A DNA stretch of 64,000 bases from Pseudarthrobacter sulfonivorans (GTDB lineage Bacteria > Actinomycetota > Actinomycetes > Actinomycetales > Micrococcaceae): the NCBI RefSeq assembly GCF_001484605.1, contig NZ_CP013747.1, forward strand, positions 930,001 to 994,000, in the 5' to 3' direction. Of this stretch, positions 9,488 to 18,478 are shown one piece after another. Each line of letters begins with the position of its first letter. The first letter of the stretch is position 1. The notes beneath the pieces were generated by a model, which did no database searches, was not told where the DNA came from, and worked only from the letters and a program-made list of their open reading frames with translations. Position numbers and translations under genes: made by a program.

Positions 9488-10612
9488 CTACGCCTCAGCG
9501 GCTATCGGCTCATCCTTGGCCAGGCCGCGACGGCGGCGGGTGGGCCAAGTGAGGATGAGCGTCACCAGGGACGCCAGGAGGACCAGCGCGGCGATGACAA
9601 TACCGGCATCGATCCAGAACTGGCCCGGGAACAGCCTGATCAGGGTGTCTTCAAGGGCAAACGTCCAGGAACCGCTGGCGAAGAAGATCCGGTGGAATTC
9701 GGTGAAGAACTGCTGCCAGCCGAGCACGGCCAATGCGCCAAGCCCCAGGATGATCGCCAGCGCAACAATGGATCCCGCGAAGAGTCCGCGGCGCACACCG
9801 CCGGGACTGCGGCGGCGCAGGTAGGCGATGGCCACGAGGCTGAGGACGATCAGGAGTGCTCCCCCGCCAAACGCGGAAAGGATGACAACTTTCACGTCGG
9901 CCATGTGGCTGACTTCGCCGTCCTTGAAAAGGTCCCCGCCGCTGCGATTGACCAGATCACCCAGGTACCGCGGCCCCGCCCAGTTGCTGAGGTAGTCAAC
10001 CGCATAGGAACCGTACGTCATCCGGTCGTCGGTGCTGAACCCGTACCCGTCGCCCGGGAACCCGGGCCTGTTGTACTCGGCCCACAGGAACAGCGGGCTG
10101 GTGACCGCGCGGACGGCCAGCACGAGCAGGATCACCGGGTAGAAAAGGGCAAGCAGGACTTGCCAGATGCGCGGGGCCACGGGTTTGGCGTTGGCTGCGC
10201 TTTCGCGCTCCGCGTTGCGGCGCTCCACTTCCTCCTGCGGCGGACGGACCTGCAGCGCTGACGTGGGCAGCGGCTCGCTGAAGTGGGCACCGTTTCGGGT
10301 GGCGCCCTGGGCGGACGGTTCTTTGCGGAGCGACTCTTCTACGGAAGGTACCGCGGCGGGAGGTTCGACGGCGGCCTCCGCGGCTTTGCGGCCGGCGCGG
10401 CTTTCGGGCTGGGTGACACCGCCCTGCCCGGCACCGGCGCTACGTGCTGGGGACACGTCGGGAGTGCTGGCGCCGGAGTCTGTCAGCCAGGCAAAAGCCG
10501 GCTCTTCCGAGTCCGACGAAGTATCCAGGTCCGGATCCGGCTGCGGCTCCGTGCGTTTGGCAGGGGTCGGCGAATTGTCGTTCACAGCAGCGTCACTTCC
10601 GTTGGGTTCCAC
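9488..10612 (-). CDS. TIGR01906-type integral membrane protein
   Basis: A 374-residue protein. An Ala/Pro-rich, low-complexity cytoplasmic N-terminus (about 1-145) precedes a first membrane helix (about residue 150-175). An extracytoplasmic domain follows with the segments STDDRMTYGSYAVDYLSN and FTEFHRIFFASGSW, and there are three further membrane helices. This pattern fits the TIGR01906 family of Gram-positive membrane proteins, whose function is unknown. It ends 21 bp from the acyl-CoA-synthetase-like gene (convergent) and lies downstream of the SpoIIM-like gene on the same strand. Confidence 0.75.
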   Translation of the reverse strand: MEPNGSDAAVNDNSPTPAKRTEPQPDPDLDTSSDSEEPAFAWLTDSGASTPDVSPARSAGAGQGGVTQPESRAGRKAAEAAVEPPAAVPSVEESLRKEPSAQGATRNGAHFSEPLPTSALQVRPPQEEVERRNAERESAANAKPVAPRIWQVLLALFYPVILLVLAVRAVTSPLFLWAEYNRPGFPGDGYGFSTDDRMTYGSYAVDYLSNWAGPRYLGDLVNRSGGDLFKDGEVSHMADVKVVILSAFGGGALLIVLSLVAIAYLRRRSPGGVRRGLFAGSIVALAIILGLGALAVLGWQQFFTEFHRIFFASGSWTFALEDTLIRLFPGQFWIDAGIVIAALVLLASLVTLILTWPTRRRRGLAKDEPIAAEA

Positions 10613-10708
10613 GCCGCCGGCTCTGATCCGGGCAGCGCCGTGTATCTGATGTCGAGCCTACCGCCCGCTCCTCCACGAGGGCGAGGAGCCACCCCGTCGC
10701 TCCCGGAT

Positions 10709-11701
10709 TCATGCGGCGATTTCGCTGTATCCAGCGTCGCCGGCCACCAAGTCGCCGCGTTCACCGGCGTCATAGGCCCGCCGTCCCCATACCAGGACGT
10801 AGCCCCAGTAGGCAGCCAGCACCGCCAGGCCGATGCCGATCTTGGCCCATACCGGAAGCGGGCTGGGCGTGACAAAACCTTCCACTAATCCGGAAACGAA
10901 CAGCACCAGCACCAACCCCAGGGCCACGGTGATCAGCGACCTGCCTTCGTCCGCCACTGCCCGTCCCCGCGTCCGTGGTCCCGGGGACACCATGGCCCAG
11001 AAGATCCTCAAGCCCGCCGCGCAGGCAATAAAAACAGCCGTCAGTTCCATCAGGCCATGCGGCAGGATGTAGCTGTAAAAGACATCCTGCCGGCCCACGG
11101 CGGCGAAAACTCCGGCGGCGATCCCGACGCCCTGGGCGTTCGTGAACAGGATCATGGGTACCCAGAAGCCGGTGATGCCCAGGGCCACCGCCTGCGCGCT
11201 GATCCAGGCATTGTTGGTCCAGACGGCCCCCGCAAACGAGGCCGCAGGATTTTCCGAATAGTAGCCAATGAAGTCTTCCTCGACGTACTGCCGGACCGCA
11301 GCCTCGGAGGCAACGGACCGCAGGGCCTCGGGGGACGTCCCGATCCAGAGCGCGTAGGCGCCGGCAACCAGGATAAATGCGGCGCCGCAGGCCACCGTCA
11401 GCCACCGCAGGCGGTACAAAGCCGCCGGCAGGGCAGCCACGAAGAACCGGGCCAGGTCCGCCATCACGTTGGACCGTGCGCCTGTGAAACGGGTCCGGGC
11501 CTGGGCCAGGGTGGCGGACAAGGACGCCGACAGGCCGCTCTCCGGGGCAATCGACCGGATGAAGGAAAGGTGCGCCGACGTCGACTGGTAAAGGCGCAGC
11601 AGTTCATCGGCCTCTTCGCCGCTGAGGCGCCGCTTATGGGCGAGCTGGTGCAGCCTTGACCACTTGTCCCCGTTGGCGGCGGAGAAGGCATCCATATCCA
11701 C
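10709..11701 (-). CDS. Stage II sporulation protein M (SpoIIM) family membrane protein
   Basis: A 330-residue integral membrane protein. The N-terminal soluble part (KWSRLHQLAHKRRLSGEEADELLRLY) is typical of the actinobacterial SpoIIM-like family, and the rest holds about five to six hydrophobic helices. This organism type does not sporulate; in actinobacteria these proteins often neighbour RDD and DUF58/MoxR genes and have no defined role. That fits here, because an RDD gene diverges from it by 68 bp. The start could be GTG 11701 or ATG 11695. Confidence 0.85.
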   Translation of the reverse strand: MDMDAFSAANGDKWSRLHQLAHKRRLSGEEADELLRLYQSTSAHLSFIRSIAPESGLSASLSATLAQARTRFTGARSNVMADLARFFVAALPAALYRLRWLTVACGAAFILVAGAYALWIGTSPEALRSVASEAAVRQYVEEDFIGYYSENPAASFAGAVWTNNAWISAQAVALGITGFWVPMILFTNAQGVGIAAGVFAAVGRQDVFYSYILPHGLMELTAVFIACAAGLRIFWAMVSPGPRTRGRAVADEGRSLITVALGLVLVLFVSGLVEGFVTPSPLPVWAKIGIGLAVLAAYWGYVLVWGRRAYDAGERGDLVAGDAGYSEIAA

Positions 11702-11769
11702 GGCAACAGCCTAGCCGCCATAGACTGTGAAGGTCCGCAGGATGGCTGACCAGGGATTGGGGTATCCGC

Positions 11770-12570
11770 TTGAGTTCGATAATCACCGGCGAGGCCGTTG
11801 TCCTGGAACTTCGCCCCGCATCCTTCGCCGCCCGTGCCCTTGGCCTGCTGCTGGATGTCCTGTTCAACATCGTCCTGCTGGTCCTGATCCTGCTGGGCGT
11901 CGCAGCTGCCGGCCAGGACCTTGACGAGGCAGCAATGCGGGCGCTGACGCTGGTGAGCGTGGTCTTCTGCTTCGTGATTGTCCCGGTAGCCGTGGAGACC
12001 CTCACCCGGGGGCTCTCGCTCGGAAAACTGGCGACCGGCCTGCGTGTGGTCAGGGACGACGGCGGCGCCATCCGGTTCCGCCACGCCGTGATCCGGGGGC
12101 TGACTGGATTCCTGGAAATCTACCTCACCTTGGGTGGCCTCGCCATCGGCGTCGCCCTCTTCAACAGCCGCTCCAAGCGGCTGGGTGACATCCTTGCCGG
12201 CACGTATGCGCTGCGCCGGCGCGTTCCGGCGGAGGTACCGGTCCGCGTCTTTGTTCCCCCACAGCTTCAGGGCTGGGCCACAGCTGCGGACATCGGCCGG
12301 ATCCCAGATGCGACCGCACGGCAGGCCGCCCAATTCATCCGGCAGGCCGGACGCATGTCACCGCTGTCCGCCGCCGGAATGGCAGCGTCGATCGCCACGG
12401 AACTAGCCGGGCATGTGGCCCCTCCGCCGCCCCCGGGAACCAGCCCGGACCAGTACCTGGCGGCCGTCACCGCCGAACGCCGTCACCGTGAACTCGCGCG
12501 GCTGCAGCAGGCCCGGCGCCGGAACTCGGCCACGGCGGAGCGGTTGGACCGCCTGCCGTTCGGGCCATAG
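11770..12570 (+). CDS. RDD family membrane protein
   Basis: A 266-residue protein. The RDD domain begins with LELRPASFAARALGLLLDVLFN, giving two to three hydrophobic helices, and includes GLSLGKLATGLRVVRDDGG and SKRLGDILAGTY, both diagnostic of the family. The C-terminal 100 residues are soluble and Ala/Pro-rich. RDD proteins are poorly understood membrane proteins, some linked to ion transport. Pairing with a divergent SpoIIM-type gene is a recurrent actinobacterial arrangement. The start is a TTG. Confidence 0.85.
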   Translation: MSSIITGEAVVLELRPASFAARALGLLLDVLFNIVLLVLILLGVAAAGQDLDEAAMRALTLVSVVFCFVIVPVAVETLTRGLSLGKLATGLRVVRDDGGAIRFRHAVIRGLTGFLEIYLTLGGLAIGVALFNSRSKRLGDILAGTYALRRRVPAEVPVRVFVPPQLQGWATAADIGRIPDATARQAAQFIRQAGRMSPLSAAGMAASIATELAGHVAPPPPPGTSPDQYLAAVTAERRHRELARLQQARRRNSATAERLDRLPFGP

Positions 12571-12584
12571 GCCTGAACCTCGTC

Positions 12585-12608
12585 CTGGGCCTGGGCCTGG
12601 GCCTGGGC
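12585..12608. repeat. CTGGGC hexanucleotide tandem repeat (4 copies)
   Basis: Four perfect copies of CTGGGC run head to tail in the 48-bp gap between two convergent genes. Nothing coding overlaps them. A copy-number-variable microsatellite is possible. Confidence 0.85.
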
Positions 12609-12618
12609 CAAATTGTTC

Positions 12619-13854
12619 CTAGTTGTTGTACTCCGCCCAGGGGATGTTCCAGTCGCCATAGCCGTCGTCGACGGCGGCGTAGTCGCCTTCGGTGTTGATG
12701 ATCTGAACCACATCGCCGGTGGTCATGTTGTCAAAAACCCAGGCGGCGCCGTCGGGAGCGAACCCGATGCAGCCGTGCGAGACGTTCGTGTTGCCGATGA
12801 AGGGGTAGGCGGACTCCAGCGCCTGGTGGATGTAGGCGCCGCTCAGGGTGAGGCGGATGGCATACTCCACGTCCACTTCGCCGTAGTAGGCCGGATCGCC
12901 GGGCTTGAGTCCGATGCTGGCCGCCCGGAAGTGGTCATAGCGGTTCTTTTCCATCAGGACCGCGTAGCCGCGCGCTGACGGGAAACGCTGATCGCCCATG
13001 CTGACCGGGAGGGTTTTCACTACCTGGTCATTAACGCTGAGCGTGAAAGTGTGTGCGGCGGCATCGGCGATAGCCACCCGCTTGTCACCGAAATTCACGG
13101 TGACCTTTTTGTTGAAGTTGGCAATCTGGCCGTTGCCGAGGTCCACGCCGAAAAGCTGCATGTCCATGGTGACTGTGGAGTTCGCCGCCCAGAAGGCTTC
13201 CGGGCGGTACCGGACCATGGTGTCGCTGAACCAGTGGAAGGCCCCGGCCTGCCCTGCGCTGGAGGTGATTTTGATGGCCTTCTCCACGGCATCCCGGTTG
13301 ACCACCGGTTCGCTGAAGATGACCTGCAGCGGCTGGCCCACGCCAACCTTCATCCCATCCAGCGGGTAGATGGCGGCATCCGCCTCGTGCGTGCTCGAAA
13401 CCGTACTGAACGAGTTTGTGGTGCTGGTATCCCGTCCCGCCCCGTCAGTGACCACATACGTGTAGCTGTACTCGGTGTTGAATTTCAGCGGGTCTGTCGC
13501 TGTCCAGCTGCTGCCGTCCCCGGCAAAGGTGCCGTGGACTACTTCGCCGGCGGTGCTGGTCAGCGTGACGCTCTCGATCCTGCCGTTGCCCACCTTGAGC
13601 GACACCGGCATTGCCGGGTTCACCTGCTTTGCGGCGTTGGCCGGCGTGACGTCCACCTTGACCGGGGCCACCACGGGCGATGCGACGCCCGGTGCGGACC
13701 GGACTGCCGAGCTGGCTTCGGACTCCAGGCCACCGCGCGCAAAACCCGGCGCGACGGCGAAGACGCCGCCCGTTGCGGCAAGGACACACACGGCTGCCAC
13801 CAAGAGAATTTTCTTGGCGGTCCCCCGCCGGCGTGGCTTAACAACAGGTTCCAT
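12619..13854 (-). CDS. L,D-transpeptidase (YkuD domain) with Ig-like domains
   Basis: A 411-residue exported protein. An N-terminal signal or anchor helix (about 15-35) precedes two Ig-like domains (about 55-250), the layout of mycobacterial LdtMt2. A C-terminal YkuD domain has the catalytic motif SHGCIGF with Cys362. These enzymes make 3-3 peptidoglycan crosslinks between meso-DAP or equivalent residues, or attach proteins to the wall. The conserved His upstream of the motif is in YIHQAL. It is convergent with the RDD gene. The family call is solid; which crosslink it makes depends on the host peptide stem. Confidence 0.92.
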   Translation of the reverse strand: MEPVVKPRRRGTAKKILLVAAVCVLAATGGVFAVAPGFARGGLESEASSAVRSAPGVASPVVAPVKVDVTPANAAKQVNPAMPVSLKVGNGRIESVTLTSTAGEVVHGTFAGDGSSWTATDPLKFNTEYSYTYVVTDGAGRDTSTTNSFSTVSSTHEADAAIYPLDGMKVGVGQPLQVIFSEPVVNRDAVEKAIKITSSAGQAGAFHWFSDTMVRYRPEAFWAANSTVTMDMQLFGVDLGNGQIANFNKKVTVNFGDKRVAIADAAAHTFTLSVNDQVVKTLPVSMGDQRFPSARGYAVLMEKNRYDHFRAASIGLKPGDPAYYGEVDVEYAIRLTLSGAYIHQALESAYPFIGNTNVSHGCIGFAPDGAAWVFDNMTTGDVVQIINTEGDYAAVDDGYGDWNIPWAEYNN

Positions 13855-13882
13855 AGTCCGATCTTAATGCTTGGACATAACA

Positions 13883-13909
13883 GCCCCGGGCGCGGTCTGC
13901 ACCCGGGGC
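13883..13909 (-). terminator. Possible terminator hairpin of ahcY
   Basis: An 8-bp perfect stem (GCCCCGGG with CCCGGGGC, 11-nt loop) lies just past the ahcY stop. There is no clear U-tract, so a terminator is plausible but not certain. Confidence 0.4.
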
Positions 13910-13917
13910 ATCACACG

Positions 13918-15396
<1,479 letters not shown>

Positions 15397-15491
15397 GGGG
15401 TTCCTTTGCTTTTGTCCGATGGCGGCGACGGCGTTGAAGCCTCTGCGCGAAAGTCGACCGCTGGTGGTGGTGCGGGTTGTCCAGGCGCTGC

Positions 15492-15761
15492 CTAGGCAGT
15501 AGCTGCGGTTTTGTCCGAGGCGGGGCTTGGGTCCGTGGCCGGCCGGACGGCGGGATCGTGCTGGTCCGAGCCGGCAGCCGTGGCGGCCTGGAGAAGTTCC
15601 GGCGGCAGCAGCAGCGGGATACCGTCCTCGATCGGGTAGCGCAGCTTCACGCCCGAATCTCCCGCCGCCGTCGACACAAGCTCTTCGCCTTCCTGGACCA
15701 GGGGCGATCCGGTCACGGGACAGCGGAGGACGGACAACAGTTCAGGACTGATCTTTGGCAT
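15492..15761 (-). CDS. Trm112 family protein
   Basis: An 89-residue protein. [21 protein letters not shown] followed by [16 protein letters not shown] is the typical bacterial Trm112/YcaR-like fold. Eukaryotic and archaeal relatives activate methyltransferases; the bacterial role is unsettled. The usual second zinc-site cysteines are reduced to one visible Cys. It lies upstream of ahcY on the same strand, and a link to SAM metabolism is only suggestive. Confidence 0.85.
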   Translation of the reverse strand: MPKISPELLSVLRCPVTGSPLVQEGEELVSTAAGDSGVKLRYPIEDGIPLLLPPELLQAATAAGSDQHDPAVRPATDPSPASDKTAATA

Positions 15762-15839
15762 GATTGGTGCTCCCGACAGGGGCGCGTTCGCGCCGTTGGC
15801 TGACTGATTAGCAGGTTCCAGCCTACCGCCAGATCCGCC

Positions 15840-16229
15840 TCAGGAAGGTTCGCGCAGGACGCGCAGATGCCCCCGGCGGACGCCTTCGGTGCCGGCCGGG
15901 GCCTCCAGCGCTGAATGCGAGCCACGCTGACCCGGCGTGGTTTGCGACTTGGGCGGCTGGGCCGCTGCTTCGCGGACCGCGTTGGCGAGGGCCAGGAGGT
16001 CGTCCGGTCCGGGCTGCTGCGGGCTTGTGGGCATCGCCAGGCGAAGCACTTCCCAGCCGCGGGGCACGGTCAGTGACCCGGCGTGCTGCTCGCACAAATC
16101 GTAACAATGCGGCTCGGCGTAGGTGGCAAGCGGACCCAGGACGGCGGTGGAGTCGGCATAGACGTACGTCAAAGTTGCCACCGCCGACTGACGGCAGGCT
16201 GACCTTGAACATTGACGGATAGCTCCCAC
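15840..16229 (-). CDS. DUF3499 family protein
   Basis: A small protein (129 residues from GTG 16229; an alternative TTG at 16256 adds nine). Its N-terminus has paired cysteines in QCSRSACRQSA and a second cluster in HCYDLCEQHAG, suggesting a zinc ribbon. This is the actinobacteria-specific DUF3499, whose M. tuberculosis counterpart is Rv3258c, next to the zincin-like Rv3259 as here. The C-terminal third is low-complexity. Function unknown. Confidence 0.85.
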   Translation of the reverse strand: MGAIRQCSRSACRQSAVATLTYVYADSTAVLGPLATYAEPHCYDLCEQHAGSLTVPRGWEVLRLAMPTSPQQPGPDDLLALANAVREAAAQPPKSQTTPGQRGSHSALEAPAGTEGVRRGHLRVLREPS

Positions 16230-16350
16230 GACATCACAGACTACTCCGTATCCCAAGTTGTTCGGAGTATTTGCCGAATCGGCCGCCGCGCCCTGGCACG
16301 CAAACCGGGGTTATGTCGCGTAATTCTGCGCCCGGGTTTACAGTCAAGGT

Positions 16351-16866
16351 ATGCAGTCATCGAACCATGATTCAGCTTTTACGGTCCGTTTGGCTGACCC
16401 GGATGACCGCGCCGCAGAAACGGGTTCGGGTTCGCCCGGCCGAAGCTTTGCGATGCGCCGCCGGAACCGCCACGGTCGCGGCCTGCGCGGGGAGCTGGTG
16501 TTGCCAACGCACCCCGGTTACAGGACACGGTCGGACCGCTTTGACGACATGGTGCTGGATTCCGCGCAGCGGCTCCACGACATCTGGGGCAAAACGCTCG
16601 ACGGCGTCCGGTTTGCCGTCGACGAAATACCCCCGCAGCTGGAGCAGCTGGTGGCCGACGCCGCCCCGCCTCCCATGGGCGCCTACACCCCCGCCACGGC
16701 AGAGGAAGGCCCGGTGATCACCCTGTACCGCCGGGTGGTTGAGCAGGGTTGCGCCAGCCGGGAGGAACTCCAGGACCTGGTGCACGACGTCGTGGTGGAA
16801 CACACCGCCGAAATGCTCGGTGTAGCGCCGGAAACCCTGGATCCGGTCTACCGCCGCCGGTACTGA
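16351..16866 (+). CDS. Zincin-like metallopeptidase family protein (PF06262-type) with degenerate active site
   Basis: A 171-residue protein diverging from the DUF3499 gene. The core RFDDMVLDSAQRLHD, the VRFAVDEIPP region and ITLYRRVVEQ match the minimal-gluzincin family (Rv3259 in M. tuberculosis). The zinc motif HExxH expected near the C-terminus reads EHTAEMLG here, with only the first His-like position kept, so peptidase activity is doubtful. An internal ATG at 16453 (MRRRNRHGRG) is an equally good start, because the first 34 residues look unconserved. Confidence 0.78.
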   Translation: MQSSNHDSAFTVRLADPDDRAAETGSGSPGRSFAMRRRNRHGRGLRGELVLPTHPGYRTRSDRFDDMVLDSAQRLHDIWGKTLDGVRFAVDEIPPQLEQLVADAAPPPMGAYTPATAEEGPVITLYRRVVEQGCASREELQDLVHDVVVEHTAEMLGVAPETLDPVYRRRY

Positions 16867-16885
16867 CGCCGCCGGTGCTGTCCTG

Positions 16886-18478
16886 TCAGTATCCCAGGGA
16901 GACCGGCACCTTTTCCTGCCCTGAAGCCGCCGGCGTGAAGGCCACCGTGGAGATGTCGTCCCGGCCGTCCTGCTGCAGGAGCAGCGCGCCGTAGGCAGCG
17001 TCACCTGACGCGGAGACAACGTACGCCACCACTTCCGACTCGTCCACCTTCTCGGGGACCTTGATGGACGTTGTGGTGCCGCCGGCGACGTCGGCAGTGG
17101 CGGCCGCGCGGATCTTGCCGTCCGCGGTGATGGCAGCGTAGGAGACCGTGGCCCGGTTCTCGAGGACGCCGAACACGAGGGTTCGGTCACCGCCCTGGGG
17201 CACGGGCACCACATGCTGGCTTCCCAGCCGGACACCGGAGGCAGCCCAGGCGATGTCCGAGGCCTTGTCGTTCGTGACGCCCCGGGTGATGCGGGTTGCG
17301 GCCACAAATGACACGTCCGAACTGGTGGACACCGTGTAGTGGCCGGCGGGGACGCCAGCCAGGGAAATCTCGGTGACAGCCCCGGCTTTTGCCGTGACAA
17401 CGCCGCCGCCGGGGAGGGCCTTCTGGCCGTCCCGGCCGAAGAGCTTGACCTCCACTACCGCGTCCGACGGTCCCGGAACCGTGATGGCCAGCGCGGGGCC
17501 GGCGTCGTTGAAGCCGCTGTTTCCCGTGAAGGCGGAGATCGCTCCGGCTTCTTGGATGTCCACTCCGGTCATGACCTGCCGTGCGGCAGGTGCGGCGCCC
17601 GGAGCAATGAAGTCGACGCCGCCGGGCGTCAGTCCCCTCAGGACACTCTGCTGGATGGACGCGGCCACCGGACCGCCGGCGCTCCGGACATGGACCGTGA
17701 GCTGGGCTTCACCAGGGGCCAGGCCAGCCAGGACGATTGAGCGCGTACCTCCCGGCGCGACCAGCAGCCCCCTGCTGCCCGGGGCCTGGATCTGACCCTT
17801 GCTGCCGAAGAGCTCCAGGCTGACGGTGGCAGGTGTGCTTGAGGCGTTGCTGAGGACAAGGACGGAGGTGCGGCCCACGGTGGTGCTGGCACCGGACAGC
17901 CAGAGGTCGTTGGCGGGCGGCTGGCAATTGGCAGCCGCCGAGCCCTGCAGGTCACCGTCCGTGGCAGTGAATCTCATAAGCCCGGCGGCTGAGGGCTTCC
18001 GGCCTGCCTGGGCGTCGGCGCTCAGGAAGCTGGCATCATCCACGCTGTGCCCGGCGAGGACGCCGGCGGTCAGGTCCTGGGGACCTGTCCCCTGGCCGGG
18101 CTGGCTGCCGTCCTTGGCGATCTCGACGGCGGGAGTCCCGTCAAGGGCGGCGAGCCTGCTGCCGGGGAGCACACCGCCGGGGGCGCTCAGGACGGCGCCC
18201 GTGACAGCGCTCTTGGCGGTCGCGGATTCGGGGCTGAACTGGGGGTCGGTGCCCGCCTCCGTTCCTTCGAGCAGGCGGGCCGGGCCAGGACATACCCCCG
18301 CGCTGGCGCCTGCGGGAACTGCAGCCAGCACGGCCGGGATGCTGCGGCTCCCTGCCGGCTGCGGAGCGACCGAGGAGGCTGCGAGTCCCGCGCCGGCTGC
18401 GGCCACAATCGCCACGGCCGAGACCAGGCCTGCCAGCATCTGCTTGCGAGGGGTCCTGCGGGCTGCGTCCTTATGCAT
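16886..18478 (-). CDS. DUF5719 family exported protein
   Basis: A 530-residue protein with an N-terminal signal or anchor helix (KQMLAGLVSAVAIVAAAGAG). It is followed by beta-rich sequence containing PANDLWLSGASTT and VLVLSNASSTPATVSLELFG, the pattern of DUF5719. It starts 8 bp inside the end of the giant GT2 gene upstream, so the two are surely co-transcribed and probably translationally coupled. That suggests the secreted protein works with the glycosyltransferase in envelope polysaccharide synthesis. No enzymatic motif is visible. Confidence 0.8.
   Translation of the reverse strand: MHKDAARRTPRKQMLAGLVSAVAIVAAAGAGLAASSVAPQPAGSRSIPAVLAAVPAGASAGVCPGPARLLEGTEAGTDPQFSPESATAKSAVTGAVLSAPGGVLPGSRLAALDGTPAVEIAKDGSQPGQGTGPQDLTAGVLAGHSVDDASFLSADAQAGRKPSAAGLMRFTATDGDLQGSAAANCQPPANDLWLSGASTTVGRTSVLVLSNASSTPATVSLELFGSKGQIQAPGSRGLLVAPGGTRSIVLAGLAPGEAQLTVHVRSAGGPVAASIQQSVLRGLTPGGVDFIAPGAAPAARQVMTGVDIQEAGAISAFTGNSGFNDAGPALAITVPGPSDAVVEVKLFGRDGQKALPGGGVVTAKAGAVTEISLAGVPAGHYTVSTSSDVSFVAATRITRGVTNDKASDIAWAASGVRLGSQHVVPVPQGGDRTLVFGVLENRATVSYAAITADGKIRAAATADVAGGTTTSIKVPEKVDESEVVAYVVSASGDAAYGALLLQQDGRDDISTVAFTPAASGQEKVPVSLGY

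Noticed and set aside
9468..9490. A frameshift hiding the missing C-terminal domain of the acyl-CoA synthetase
   Set aside because: The next gene ends 21 bp downstream and the gap cannot encode about 100 residues in any frame.
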